From the NCBI GenBank assembly GCA_902141825.1, contig CABFPG010000003.1, positions 372,001-436,000 of the forward strand: 64,000 nt of DNA, read 5' to 3'. The DNA comes from Thalassocella blandensis. Lineage in GTDB: Bacteria; Pseudomonadota; Gammaproteobacteria; Pseudomonadales; Cellvibrionaceae. Under the pieces are notes generated by a model that made no database searches, was not told the origin of the DNA, and was given only the letters and a program-made list of their open reading frames with translations. A program made the position numbers and the translations under genes. Positions 26,880-36,127 of the stretch are shown here, in pieces (position 1 is the stretch's first letter; each line of letters begins with the position of its first letter).

Positions 26880-28058
26880 ATGGCATCTTCAGCAATTATG
26901 AACACTTACGGCACTAGAACAACGACTCTCACACGCGGCGAAGGCGTCTACGTCTGGGACAGCGAAGGCCGCCGGTATTTGGATGCAGTGTCTGGTATTG
27001 CCGTCTGTGGTCTGGGCCACTGCCACCCGGCAGTCACTGATGCTATTTGCCAACAGGCAAGCACCTTGCTGCACTGTTCAAACCTGTACCTGATAGAGCC
27101 ACAACTCGCACTCGGCGAAGCGTTAATTCAGGCCTCTGGCATGGACAAAGCTTTCTTTTCCAATTCCGGCGCCGAGGCCAATGAAGCAGCATTGAAAATC
27201 GCGCGGAAATACGGTGGTGAAAAAGGCATTGCTTCGCCCGAAGTGATCACCACAACCAACAGCTTTCACGGTCGAACAATGGCGACCCTCTCTGCCACGG
27301 GTAATGAAAAAATAAAGAAAGGCTTCGCCCCGTACCTCTCCGGTTTTGTTCATGCCGAATTCAACAGTATTGATGCAATTCTGGCCGCCGCCAATGACAA
27401 TACCGTTGCCGTAATGATTGAACCTGTACAAGGTGAAGGCGGAGTGAACGTTCCCGATGACCAGTACCTGCCTCAATTGCGTCAATTGTGTGATGAGAAA
27501 GGCTGGCTGTTAATCCTCGATGAAATTCAAACAGGCAACGGCCGCACCGGTACTTACTTCGCGTTTCAACACTACGGATTTTTCCCTGACGTACTCACCA
27601 CAGCCAAAGGGCTCGGAAACGGAGTTCCCATCGGCGCATGCCTGACCCACGGCCCTGCGTCCGATATATTACAGCCCGGCAATCACGGCTCCACATTCGG
27701 CGGCAACCCACTCGCGACTAAAACAGCGCTGGCAGTGGTAGAGCAGATTACCAAAGATGGCTTTCTAACCCATGTACAAACCATGGGGGAACTGCTGCTG
27801 GCAGCATTCAAAGAGACTTTGGGCGAAACAGCCGGCGTCACCCATATTCGTGGCAAAGGTCTGATGCTGGGCATCGAACTGGATCGCCCATGCGGTGATC
27901 TGGTTGAAATTGCCAAACTCAATCACTTACTGATCAATGTAACAGCCGGCAACACCATCCGACTGCTACCACCACTGATCATCAACGAAGAACAGGTTCA
28001 GGAAATCGTCAGCACCGTGACCAAGATTGTGCAAGACTTTTTAAACACTGAAAACTGA
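26880..28058 (+). CDS. argD: Acetylornithine aminotransferase
   Basis: PLP enzyme of arginine synthesis converting N-acetylglutamate semialdehyde to N-acetylornithine with glutamate; many also act as succinyl-diaminopimelate aminotransferases. 392 aa, with GLGHCHPAV, NSGAEANEAALKIARK, FHGRTMATLSATG, EPVQGEGGV, LDEIQTGNGRTG and the PLP lysine in TTAKGLGNGVPIGA, then STFGGNPLA. It is 31 bp upstream of argF, forming an arginine operon. The start ATG 26880 has AGGTAA upstream; ATG 26898 is an alternative. Confidence 0.95.
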   Translation: MASSAIMNTYGTRTTTLTRGEGVYVWDSEGRRYLDAVSGIAVCGLGHCHPAVTDAICQQASTLLHCSNLYLIEPQLALGEALIQASGMDKAFFSNSGAEANEAALKIARKYGGEKGIASPEVITTTNSFHGRTMATLSATGNEKIKKGFAPYLSGFVHAEFNSIDAILAAANDNTVAVMIEPVQGEGGVNVPDDQYLPQLRQLCDEKGWLLILDEIQTGNGRTGTYFAFQHYGFFPDVLTTAKGLGNGVPIGACLTHGPASDILQPGNHGSTFGGNPLATKTALAVVEQITKDGFLTHVQTMGELLLAAFKETLGETAGVTHIRGKGLMLGIELDRPCGDLVEIAKLNHLLINVTAGNTIRLLPPLIINEEQVQEIVSTVTKIVQDFLNTEN

Positions 28059-28089
28059 ACCCATGCTCTAAGGAAATACGGTAAAAGCT

Positions 28090-28998
28090 ATGGCTGTAAG
28101 ACACTTTTTAACGCTACTGGACTTATCACCAAGCGAACTGCGCGACCTGATTGATCACGGCATTGAGCTAAAACGTGAGTTGCGGGAAGGCAAACATCAT
28201 GACCTACTGAAAAACAAAGTTCTGGGTAAAATTTTTGAAAAATCTTCCACTCGTACGCGCGTTTCATTCGAAGTAGGCATGCTGCAGTTGGGAGGAGGCT
28301 CTATCTTTTTATCTCCGCGCGATACGCAACTGGGCCGTGGAGAGCCAATCGAAGACTCATCGCGCGTACTTTCCCGCATGGTCGACATGATCATGATTCG
28401 CACCTTCGAACATCAGATCATTGAAAAATTTGCCGCGTATTCAAAAGTGCCCGTCATCAATGCGCTTACCGACAGCTATCATCCCTGTCAGCTGCTTGCT
28501 GATGTGCAAACCTACGTTGAACACCGCGGCAGTCCGCAAGGAAAAACAGTCGCCTGGGTTGGTGACGGCAACAACATGTGCCATTCCTACATCAACGCGG
28601 CCAGACAATGGGATTTTGAATTAAAAATTGCCTGCCCGGAAGGGTTCGATCCAAGCCCCGAACTGGTGGAAGCAAATCGGGATCGCGTACAAATTTTCCG
28701 TGATCCAAAAGAAGCAGTGCGAGATGCCGACTGGGTCGCAACGGATGTCTGGGCCAGCATGGGTCAGGAAGACGAACAAAAAGAACGCATGGAAAAGTTT
28801 GCCGGCTACCAGGTGAACCATGAACTCATGGATTACGCTCACGATAATGCGATATTTATGCACTGCTTACCGGCTCACCGCGGCGAAGAAGTCAGCGCAG
28901 ACCTGCTGGAAGATGAAAAGTATTCCGTAGTTTGGGACGAAGCAGAAAACCGCCTGCATGCCCAAAAAGCACTTCTAGTGTTTTTGCACAACACTTAA
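28090..28998 (+). CDS. argF: Ornithine carbamoyltransferase, anabolic
   Basis: Makes citrulline from ornithine and carbamoyl phosphate in arginine synthesis. 302 aa with the carbamoyl-phosphate loop [26 protein letters not shown] and the ornithine-binding [12 protein letters not shown]. Its length and its pairing with argD fit the anabolic form; no arginine deiminase genes are near. A GC-rich hairpin without a T run lies just after the stop. Confidence 0.96.
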   Translation: MAVRHFLTLLDLSPSELRDLIDHGIELKRELREGKHHDLLKNKVLGKIFEKSSTRTRVSFEVGMLQLGGGSIFLSPRDTQLGRGEPIEDSSRVLSRMVDMIMIRTFEHQIIEKFAAYSKVPVINALTDSYHPCQLLADVQTYVEHRGSPQGKTVAWVGDGNNMCHSYINAARQWDFELKIACPEGFDPSPELVEANRDRVQIFRDPKEAVRDADWVATDVWASMGQEDEQKERMEKFAGYQVNHELMDYAHDNAIFMHCLPAHRGEEVSADLLEDEKYSVVWDEAENRLHAQKALLVFLHNT

Positions 28999-29006
28999 GA
29001 CATTCG

Positions 29007-29026
29007 GTCCGGCTTAACCGCCGGAC
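29007..29026 (+). terminator. Hairpin after argF
   Basis: GTCCGGC / GCCGGAC, 7 bp, loop TTAACC, starting eight bases after the argF stop. No T run follows, so Rho-independent termination is doubtful; it may mark the transcript end with another factor. Confidence 0.45.
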
Positions 29027-29230
29027 ACTCGCCCCTAAAACCCCGATCAAGCTGTTTCTACAATAAATTATCTCACGTGAACGGTAATCCAACACCGACA
29101 GAGACTATTCCTACGGCGGTGTTAGTGTCAGGGCTGCCACCAGACAGTCGCCTATGTTTAATGCCACTGACTTGTAAATCTTAAGGCTAAATTTTCACCA
29201 GCACTGTTTGTCAGTGTGCAAACACAATTT

Positions 29231-29356
29231 AACTTTCCTGGCCTAACATTCTTGGCCTAACATTCTTGGCCCAGCTTTCTTAACCAAACTTTCTTGACCC
29301 AACCATCATGATCCAGCGTTCTTGATTCGACTTTATTGATTCAACTTTAGTGATTA
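29231..29356. repeat. Nine 14-bp degenerate tandem repeats
   Basis: Exact 14-bp spacing over 126 bp with drifting sequence; consensus about AACTTTCTTGACCC. Units 2 and 3 are almost identical (AACATTCTTGGCCT and AACATTCTTGGCCC), later ones such as AACTTTAGTGATTA are decayed. 14 bp is not a multiple of three or of the helical turn, and no reading frame uses it. Confidence 0.85.
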
Positions 29357-29424
29357 AAAAGTATCGCTCTATCTATTTTCTGGATTTTAAGCAGAAGTTT
29401 CGTCCAGGGTGGACTAGGATTAAC

Positions 29425-29433
29425 TTATCCACA
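29425..29433 (+). promoter_or_regulatory. DnaA box (perfect), distal to nrdA
   Basis: TTATCCACA, the strongest DnaA-binding 9-mer. With the second copy at 29652 in the same orientation it suggests DnaA control of nrdAB, as known in E. coli. Confidence 0.7.
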
Positions 29434-29651
29434 CATTTTTCGCTAAATAAACTGTAAAAATCGGGTTGTAATTTTTACGATCTATGCAGGTCCATTTTTT
29501 TAAAGAAATCAATAGGCTTACGGCATAAAAAAGGTGGCTCAAAATAAAAAAAAATTCTACTTTGTTCCGCTCCATTTCATCGAACTGACACCTGTGTCTG
29601 CACCGGGCCCAAGCAAGTTAGCAAACACCAACATCGCAGCTTACTAACATT

Positions 29652-29660
29652 TTATCCACA
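29652..29660 (+). promoter_or_regulatory. DnaA box (perfect), proximal to nrdA promoter
   Basis: TTATCCACA again, 31 bp before the candidate -35 element of nrdA. Position just upstream of the promoter fits activation. Confidence 0.75.
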
Positions 29661-29682
29661 AGCAATTCCAAAGAAACGCAAC

Positions 29683-29711
29683 TTGCAAATACAGCAAAAC
29701 CGCATTATCTT
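29683..29711 (+). promoter_or_regulatory. Candidate sigma-70 promoter of nrdA
   Basis: TTGCAA (29683-29688) and TATCTT (29706-29711) are separated by 17 bp, each matching four of six consensus bases. The upstream NrdR box covers the -10 element. The implied leader is about 620 nt. Confidence 0.5.
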
Positions 29712-29746
29712 GTATCTAAATTAAATCGAGACACCATATATGGTGT
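29700..29746. promoter_or_regulatory. Pair of NrdR boxes
   Basis: The downstream box, ACACCATATATGGTGT (29731-29746), is a perfect 16-bp palindrome fitting the NrdR consensus. The upstream box at 29700-29715 is weaker but keeps the core C-A-T-T-A-T-C-T-T-G-T. The two are offset by exactly 31 bp, the three-turn spacing typical of NrdR operators, so nrdA should be repressed by NrdR-(d)ATP. Confidence 0.85.
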
Positions 29747-29858
29747 TTTCCACTCCCGGATGCACAATAGCGCAAGTACAGCAATGAAGGCCGCAATGTC
29801 AACATTTCAGTACTAAAAAAACCAAAAACGCCGGGAAAACGTTTTGATGATTCGCACA

Positions 29859-29890
29859 CAAAAGCAAAAGCAAAAGCAAAAGCAAAAAAA
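29859..29890. repeat. CAAAAG hexanucleotide microsatellite
   Basis: Four exact CAAAAG units followed by CAAAAAAA within the nrdA leader, about 450 bp before the start codon. Such a tract could vary by slippage. Confidence 0.85.
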
Positions 29891-30337
29891 ATAGAATCAC
29901 AATAAATACTGGTCGACAACTTCAATCTACGGCAACACAAAATGCTGGCAACACTTAGGCAAAGCCGGAGCTCTAGCAGCCAAAGCAAATGGCGCAAGCA
30001 GCCTCCCAGGTTAGCCACATGAGGATGTTGCCTTAAGCAATGTACCAACCAGTAACAACAAACTTAAAACGTTTAATTTAGACACATTAAAAGCAACGAT
30101 AATCGCGAAAACAGGTTCTTCTCATTCAAGTCGCTGACCATTTTCTGGAAGCATTCTTTTTGAAGAGGAAGAATTTCTTATTGGTGGGGTATAGAGCAAT
30201 GCGCAGGTTGAGTCGCCAACCGGGTATTGCCGAATTCGTGTTTCCCACACCCATGCAGTTTTAAGGCATGACACACAAGACAATTTCAACCAGTTTCAAC
30301 TCAACACCATTAGTAGTCACATACGAGCGGAAATAAA

Positions 30338-33226
30338 ATGCAAACAACCGAACCAGAAGCAACAGGGAAGCCAGCCGTAACTCCGGGCGCACAGAGCACC
30401 TCCTCCACCTCTTCAGTCTCCACAACCGCACCAGGTCAATTGCGCGTTATCAAGCGTAATGGAAAAGTCGTACCTTACGACAACGACAAAATTGCGATTG
30501 CCATGACCAAAGCGTTCCTCGCCGTCGAAGGCGGAACTGCGGCAGCCTCCAGTCGCATCCATGAGCTGGTGGCAAACCTGACCAGCCAGATCACTTCGAC
30601 ATTCAAACGCCGTATGCCATCCGGTGGCACTATCCACATCGAAGAAATTCAGGATCAGGTAGAACTGACCCTGATGCGCACAGGTGAGCACAAAGTTGCA
30701 CGTGACTACGTAATTTATCGCGCTGAGCGCGCCAAGCTGCGACAGGTGAATGTGCCGCAGGTAAATATCGACTTTCCGGAAATTCAGGTCACTAACGCAA
30801 ATGGTGAATTGGAAGCACTCGATGTCGAACGTTTAAAAACCATCGTTGCGGAAGCCTGCCATGAACTGACAGGGGTTGACGGTGAAGCCATCCTGAAAGA
30901 AGCCATGCGCAATCTGTATGACGGTGTATCGCTGCTCGACGTGAACACGTCCCTGGTCATGTCTGCCCGTACCCTGGTAGAAAAAGAGCCAAACTACACT
31001 TATGCCACCGCTCGGTTGTTAATGGACAAACTGCGCAGTGAAGCACTGAGCTTCCTCAACATCAGCGACAGTGCGACGCAGGGAGAAATGACCCTCTACT
31101 ACCCCAAAGCGTTGCGTGAATATCTGGTTCGCGGCGTGGATCTGGAACTTATTTCTCCAGACCTGCTGGATTTCGATCTTGAAATGCTGGGACAGGCCAT
31201 ATTGCCAGAGCGCGATCTGCAATTTACCTACTTAGGCCTGCAGACTCTTTACGATCGCTATTTTATCCATAGCAAAGAAGTACGCATTGAATTGCCACAG
31301 GTTTTCTTCATGCGTGTTGCGATGGGCCTCGCGTTAAACGAAGCAGAGAAGAATGAGCGCGCAATAGAGTTTTATCGCCTGCTCTCCTCTTTCGATTACA
31401 TGAGTTCTACTCCAACGTTGTTTAACTCCGGCACCTTACGCCCACAACTTTCCTCATGCTATCTCACTAACGTGCCCGATGATTTATTTGGTATTTACGG
31501 GGCAATGCAGGACAACGCCATGCTGTCTAAATGGGCAGGCGGTTTAGGTAACGACTGGACTCCTGTACGCTCTCTCGGCGCATACATTAAAGGCACTAAC
31601 GGTAAGTCACAGGGCGTTGTTCCCTTTTTGAAAGTGGCAAACGATACCGCCGTTGCTGTCAACCAGGGCGGCAAGCGCAAAGGCGCTATGTGTGCCTATT
31701 TAGAGACGTGGCACTTAGATATCGAAGAGTTTTTGGAATTGCGTAAAAACACCGGTGATGACCGTCGCCGCACGCATGACATGAACACTGCGAACTGGGT
31801 GCCCGACCTATTCATGAAGCGCGTGTTTGAAGACAAAGAGTGGACACTGTTTTCGCCCAATGACGTACCAGAACTGCACGAACTGTACGGCAAAGAATTC
31901 GAATTGAAATACAACGAGTACGAAGCAAAAGCCGCTTCCGGCGAATTGAAACTCAGTAAAAAAGTTAAAGCCGTAGACCTGTGGCGTAAAATGCTGGGCA
32001 TGCTGTTCGAAACAGGCCACCCCTGGATCACCTTTAAAGACCCTTGCAACATTCGCAGCCCTCAACAACACGCGGGTGTAGTGCACTCTTCAAACCTGTG
32101 TACAGAGATTACTCTGAACACTAAAGCCGATGAAGAAATCGCCGTGTGCAACCTGGGTTCCATCAACCTCGCACAACACATTGTCGACGGTAAACTGGAC
32201 GAAGAAAAGCTTGCTGCCACAGTAAAAACCGCTGTGCGCATGCTGGATAACGTTATCGACATTAACTACTACTCGGTGCAAACCGCACGTGCATCCAACA
32301 TGCGTCATCGTCCTGTTGGCTTAGGCATCATGGGATTCCAGGATGCGCTCTATAAAATGCGCGTTGCTTACAGCAGCGACCAGGCCGTGAACTTTGCCGA
32401 TCGCTCCATGGAAGTTGTCAGCTACCATGCCATTAAAGCGTCCAGTGATCTGGCGATTGAGCGTGGCAGCTATTCCAGTTTCGAAGGCTCTCTGTGGAGC
32501 AAAGGTATTCTGCCGATCGATTCCGTTGAATTACTCAAGCAAAACCGAGGCGAGCAATTTATCGAAGTTGATACCAGCACTACACTGGACTGGACCAGCC
32601 TGCGTAACACCGTTAAAGCACAAGGCATGCGCAACTCAAATGTTATGGCGATTGCACCAACCGCAACAATCGCCAACATTACGGGTGTATCTCAATCAAT
32701 TGAGCCGACATACCAGAACCTTTACGTTAAATCGAACCTCTCTGGTGAATTCACGGTAGTTAACCCTTACCTGGTACACGACTTAAAAGAGCGTGGCCTT
32801 TGGGATTCCGTAATGGTTAACGACCTCAAATACTATGAAGGTTCACTGCAAAAAATTGACCGCATCCCAGCCGACCTTAAGCAGCTTTATTCTACAGCGT
32901 TTGAAGTTGAGCCACGCTGGATTGTTGACGCCGCAAGCCGACGTCAGAAATGGATAGATCAGGCGCAAAGCCTCAATCTATACATTGCTGGTGCGAGCGG
33001 TAAGAAACTGGACATTACATATCGTATGGCCTGGTATCGCGGTTTAAAAACCACATACTATCTGCGTGCATTAGCCGCAACCACTACAGAAAAATCAACT
33101 ATCGACACCGGCGCACTGAACGCGGTTTCAGCGAAAGCCAGCGCTCCAGCAGCAACGGCTGCAGCGCCAGCCGAAGTGCCCAAAGCGTGTTCGTTAGATG
33201 ATCCAGACTGTGAAGCATGCCAATAG
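30338..33226 (+). CDS. nrdA: Class Ia ribonucleotide reductase, alpha subunit
   Basis: Reduces ribonucleoside diphosphates to deoxy forms with NrdB. 962 aa. After a polar N-tail come two ATP-cones: the first about 33-125 (IKRNGKVVPYDNDKIAIAM), the second more degenerate, about 145-225. Catalytic residues are present: Cys in LSSCYLTNV, N-x-C-x-E in SNLCTEITLN, Cys in VCNLGSINLA, the radical-path Tyr pair in TYYLRAL, and the C-terminal shuttle pair in DPDCEACQ. The size and double cone match Pseudomonas NrdA rather than E. coli (761 aa). Control by NrdR and DnaA is indicated upstream. Confidence 0.97.
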   Translation: MQTTEPEATGKPAVTPGAQSTSSTSSVSTTAPGQLRVIKRNGKVVPYDNDKIAIAMTKAFLAVEGGTAAASSRIHELVANLTSQITSTFKRRMPSGGTIHIEEIQDQVELTLMRTGEHKVARDYVIYRAERAKLRQVNVPQVNIDFPEIQVTNANGELEALDVERLKTIVAEACHELTGVDGEAILKEAMRNLYDGVSLLDVNTSLVMSARTLVEKEPNYTYATARLLMDKLRSEALSFLNISDSATQGEMTLYYPKALREYLVRGVDLELISPDLLDFDLEMLGQAILPERDLQFTYLGLQTLYDRYFIHSKEVRIELPQVFFMRVAMGLALNEAEKNERAIEFYRLLSSFDYMSSTPTLFNSGTLRPQLSSCYLTNVPDDLFGIYGAMQDNAMLSKWAGGLGNDWTPVRSLGAYIKGTNGKSQGVVPFLKVANDTAVAVNQGGKRKGAMCAYLETWHLDIEEFLELRKNTGDDRRRTHDMNTANWVPDLFMKRVFEDKEWTLFSPNDVPELHELYGKEFELKYNEYEAKAASGELKLSKKVKAVDLWRKMLGMLFETGHPWITFKDPCNIRSPQQHAGVVHSSNLCTEITLNTKADEEIAVCNLGSINLAQHIVDGKLDEEKLAATVKTAVRMLDNVIDINYYSVQTARASNMRHRPVGLGIMGFQDALYKMRVAYSSDQAVNFADRSMEVVSYHAIKASSDLAIERGSYSSFEGSLWSKGILPIDSVELLKQNRGEQFIEVDTSTTLDWTSLRNTVKAQGMRNSNVMAIAPTATIANITGVSQSIEPTYQNLYVKSNLSGEFTVVNPYLVHDLKERGLWDSVMVNDLKYYEGSLQKIDRIPADLKQLYSTAFEVEPRWIVDAASRRQKWIDQAQSLNLYIAGASGKKLDITYRMAWYRGLKTTYYLRALAATTTEKSTIDTGALNAVSAKASAPAATAAAPAEVPKACSLDDPDCEACQ

Positions 33227-33264
33227 TGCAGTAACCATAAACTGACACATTGGTTGGGGGGAGG

Positions 33265-33300
33265 AGTCTGATCGGCGGGGGATAACCCCCGCCTCAGGCT
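33265..33300. repeat. Strong GC hairpin between nrdA and nrdB
   Basis: GGCGGGGG / CCCCCGCC (8 bp, loop ATAA) is extended by AGTCTGA / TCAGGCT outside. It begins 39 bp after nrdA. No T run follows, so it may set the ratio of nrdA to nrdB mRNA by stabilisation or partial termination. The rest of the 351-bp gap holds only the 14-bp array. Confidence 0.75.
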
Positions 33301-33497
33301 GCTACAACAATCAAATTTAAACGGTCTAAGTCAGGCAACATCACGACGCATTTAATCCGACCATGCTCACCAACACCCCCGACACGTTGAGCCGGAAATA
33401 AGCACAGATGAACAATTAGCTGCCGAATTGTTGCCGCGTTTTACAAAACGGCGAAAAAGCATTGCGATAAAAGCCGTGCAATACAAAGAAAGCAGCT

Positions 33498-33553
33498 AGA
33501 CCAAAGAACTTAGTCCATAGAGCTTAGACCAAAGAACTTAGACCAAAGAACAT
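33498..33553. repeat. Four 14-bp tandem repeats before nrdB
   Basis: AGACCAAAGAACTT at 33498 and 33526 identical, AGTCCATAGAGCTT at 33512 and AGACCAAAGAACAT at 33540. The array ends 24 bp before the nrdB start. The unit sequence differs from the array upstream of nrdA but the 14-bp period is the same. Confidence 0.9.
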
Positions 33554-33577
33554 ACACAACATTCAGGACCTTGCCTT

Positions 33578-34993
33578 ATGATAAGTTGGGACGATTATAA
33601 AGAAGAGAGCCCCAGAGAAAAGAAAGTCGCTCAGACCGTTAAAGACAATGCGCTAAACGATCTAAAACAACAGGAACAGGAGCAGCAAGCAGCTGCACCT
33701 GCAGCGACAGAAACAACCGCGAGCGAACCTGCCAACACCAGTGAAAAACAAGTGGCAGAAGAACCCGCAGCTTATGCTGCACCGGCTCAGGAAAAGACAG
33801 CTTACAAAGGCGGAGTCACCAGTGCGGTTGAGGGCGGTGATACAGACCACCCTGCAACCGGCGCAGACACGGTTAAAGCCACCTCTAAAGAAGCAAAACA
33901 AGAAGCCTTAAAGCGTGCTCAGGAAGCCGTTGCTTCTTTAGATCCAGCACCAGGGCTGGAAGAACTGGAAATGGGTGCAGCGCGAATCGAAGTAGACGAT
34001 AAGCGCATGATTAACTGCCGCGCAGACTTAAACCAGTTAGTGCCATTTAAATATGAGTGGGCCTGGCAAAAATACCTGGATGGCTGTGCCAACCACTGGA
34101 TGCCACAAGAAGTTAACATGACCGCAGACGTAGCGCTGTGGAAAAGCAAAGAAGGTTTGACCGATGACGAGCGCACAATAGTAAAACGCTCTCTTGGCTA
34201 CTTTTCCACGGCAGACTCACTGGTGGCCAACAATTTGGTATTGGCAATTTATCGTCACATTACTAATCCGGAAGCGCGCCAATATATTTTGCGTCAGGCA
34301 TTTGAAGAAGCCATTCATACTCATGCCTACCAATACTGTATTGAGTCTCTGGGCATGGACGAAGCCGAAATTTTTAACATGTACCGCGAGTTACCCTCGG
34401 TTGCAAAAAAAGCCGCGTGGAGCATTTCTCACACACAGGGCATTGGCAATCCGCATTTCCACACGGGAACGCCAGAAGCTGATCGTGAATTACTGCGTAA
34501 CCTTGTAGGTTTTTATGCAGTAACTGAAGGTATCTTTTTCTACTGTGGCTTTACCCAGATCCTGTCGATGGGTCGCCGCAATAAAATGACCGGTGTAGCG
34601 GAACAGTTCCAATACATTTTGCGCGATGAATCGATGCACTTGAATTTTGGTATTGATGTGATCAACCAAATCAAATTGGAAAATCCACACTTGTGGGACG
34701 AAGACTTCCAGAAAGAAGTAACACAAATGATTCTGGAAGGCACCGAGCTGGAAATTACCTACGCACGAGACACCATGCCTCGCGGTGTATTAGGCATGAA
34801 CGCGGCCATGATGGAAGAATATCTCCACTTCATTGCCAACCGCCGTTTGGCACAGCTAGGTTTACCGGAAGCCTATGCAGGAGCACAAAACCCTTTCCCA
34901 TGGATGAGTGAAATTATGGATTTGCGTAAAGAGAAAAACTTCTTTGAAACTCGCGTCATTGAGTATCAAACAGGTGGTGCTTTAAGCTGGTAA
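33578..34993 (+). CDS. nrdB: Class Ia ribonucleotide reductase, beta subunit
   Basis: Holds the di-iron centre and tyrosyl radical. The catalytic core starts near residue 130. Ligands and radical residue are visible in [12 protein letters not shown] (Glu, His, radical Tyr), TEGIFFY (Glu) and [10 protein letters not shown] (Glu, His); the first ligand is the Asp or Glu around NMTADVALW. At 471 aa it is about 55-95 aa longer than E. coli and Pseudomonas forms, because residues about 20-125 are a low-complexity Ala/Glu/Gln/Thr-rich segment. That extension is not an ATP-cone. nrdA lies 351 bp upstream. Confidence 0.96.
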   Translation: MISWDDYKEESPREKKVAQTVKDNALNDLKQQEQEQQAAAPAATETTASEPANTSEKQVAEEPAAYAAPAQEKTAYKGGVTSAVEGGDTDHPATGADTVKATSKEAKQEALKRAQEAVASLDPAPGLEELEMGAARIEVDDKRMINCRADLNQLVPFKYEWAWQKYLDGCANHWMPQEVNMTADVALWKSKEGLTDDERTIVKRSLGYFSTADSLVANNLVLAIYRHITNPEARQYILRQAFEEAIHTHAYQYCIESLGMDEAEIFNMYRELPSVAKKAAWSISHTQGIGNPHFHTGTPEADRELLRNLVGFYAVTEGIFFYCGFTQILSMGRRNKMTGVAEQFQYILRDESMHLNFGIDVINQIKLENPHLWDEDFQKEVTQMILEGTELEITYARDTMPRGVLGMNAAMMEEYLHFIANRRLAQLGLPEAYAGAQNPFPWMSEIMDLRKEKNFFETRVIEYQTGGALSW

Positions 34994-35006
34994 TTTTACG
35001 CCGAGA

Positions 35007-35054
35007 ATTGAATGCCGATGACAATATGAGTGAAGTGCGTCATCGGCATTCAAT
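35007..35054. repeat. 16-bp perfect inverted repeat after nrdB
   Basis: ATTGAATGCCGATGAC (35007-35022) and its exact reverse complement (35039-35054) flank a 16-base loop, 13 bp after the nrdB stop. No T run. It may be the transcript end structure or a protein-binding dyad. Between it and the next gene (35055-35318) only a degenerate repeat array was seen. Confidence 0.8.
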
Positions 35055-35180
35055 CCCGCCAGCCGCTCGCCACAACAAGCAACATGTATGCAATGGAATC
35101 CATGCAACAGCAAAGCTCATTAGTAATGATGGAGCTAAAACAAGACAAAAGCCATTGAACAAGCCACCAGCAACAAACCC

Positions 35181-35276
35181 AAATATATGGCTTACCTAAA
35201 TAGATAATTTACCTAAAAAATGGCTTAACAAATTGAAGGCTTAATAAATTGACGGCTTAATAAGACAGCCTGAAAC
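35181..35276. repeat. Degenerate 15-17 bp tandem array
   Basis: Six units; best pairs AAATTGAAGGCTTAAT / AAATTGACGGCTTAAT (35230-35261) and two 17-bp units ending TTACCT (35181-35214). It lies between nrdB and a hypothetical gene. Confidence 0.75.
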
Positions 35277-35318
35277 ATCAAGATCACTCATGCCGCATTG
35301 AAACAAGATGGATGAAAT

Positions 35319-35999
35319 ATGGAAGCAAGGTCCAGTACACGAGCCAACACCCCGTCAGCAACTCGCTCAAATACAGGCACAAAAATGCATTCCGAAAGCG
35401 GGCAAGCAGCACAAGCAAAAACGGCACCCTCTACGGCAGCCTCTGCGGCACCTTTAACCAGCTTGGCTATCTCCACCAAACAGCTATTACCGCAGGAAAA
35501 CACCTGCCAGTCTACGCCAAACCTGGCGCACAACAAGCCTGCCATACACTATTCAACTTCACGCCAGCCGACCTGCAGAAGTACGATTGGAGAACCCAGA
35601 TCCTGGCGGCAAAACCGCAATATTTTACATGGGGATCAGCGTAAAGCCTTTCGCTCGCTTCGCGCTTTACGTGATGACCTGCAACGGCAACACACCGACA
35701 TGCTGCAACCAGGTTCATGGCTGCTCCGTCACATCGTGGCGAACTATTTCCAACCCGCAGAGGATTATGATTGGAATACGTCGCTGTTTCTTTTTTTAAA
35801 ACATGTCCAACAACTTTCCCAAATGCCCTCCTCCACCCGGCCGCAAGGTGCTGAAAAGCAACCCGATAAAGAATCCGCCATCTTTACTCAGTTACACAGT
35901 CAAGCGCCACTGTTCCCGACAGATGAAGGCTTTACTCTCGACCACTTCAAAATATTTATTTACCAGTGTCTTAAACTGCTGGAAAGCCAAAACGACTGA
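35319..35999 (+). CDS. Hypothetical protein, disordered N-half
   Basis: 226 aa, not recognised. Residues 1-100 are Ser/Thr/Ala/Gln-rich and look disordered; residues about 108-226 look like a folded helical domain (AFRSLRALRDDLQRQH, GSWLLRHIVANYFQPAEDYDWNTSLFLFLKHVQQL, FTLDHFKIFIYQCLKLLESQ). No signal peptide or membrane span. Another overlapping frame (35312-35644) competes over the N-terminal half, so the true start could be internal. No neighbour suggests a function. Confidence 0.55.
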   Translation: MEARSSTRANTPSATRSNTGTKMHSESGQAAQAKTAPSTAASAAPLTSLAISTKQLLPQENTCQSTPNLAHNKPAIHYSTSRQPTCRSTIGEPRSWRQNRNILHGDQRKAFRSLRALRDDLQRQHTDMLQPGSWLLRHIVANYFQPAEDYDWNTSLFLFLKHVQQLSQMPSSTRPQGAEKQPDKESAIFTQLHSQAPLFPTDEGFTLDHFKIFIYQCLKLLESQND

Positions 36000-36127
36000 T
36001 TTTTGTAATTTATTCATACGATAAATTCGATCCGGAGCAGGCAAATAAAGACTCTATAAGCATAAGCGCTTGACTTGCCCTATACTAGGAAGAGACTACA
36101 AACCATAGCCCACAATGCCCGACATCA

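Larger units (their letters stand above)
29027..30337. other. Long regulatory region upstream of nrdA
   Basis: About 1.3 kb without a credible gene. In order it contains nine 14-bp repeats (29231-29356), a DnaA box (29425), an inverted repeat GTAAAAAT / ATTTTTAC (29454-29478), a second DnaA box (29652), a likely promoter with paired NrdR boxes (29683-29746), a CAAAAG microsatellite (29859) and about 590 bp of leader before nrdA. No known riboswitch was recognised in the leader. A 110-codon minus-strand frame (29716-30048) spans the boxes and microsatellite and is not accepted. Confidence 0.7.

Noticed and set aside
29231-29356. CRISPR array near nrdA
   Set aside because: Units are 14 bp with no spacers and degenerate sequence, and no cas genes are present.
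29716-30048. 110-codon minus-strand frame upstream of nrdA
   Set aside because: It covers the NrdR boxes and a CAAAAG microsatellite, which give the odd FAFAFAF stretch; not a gene.
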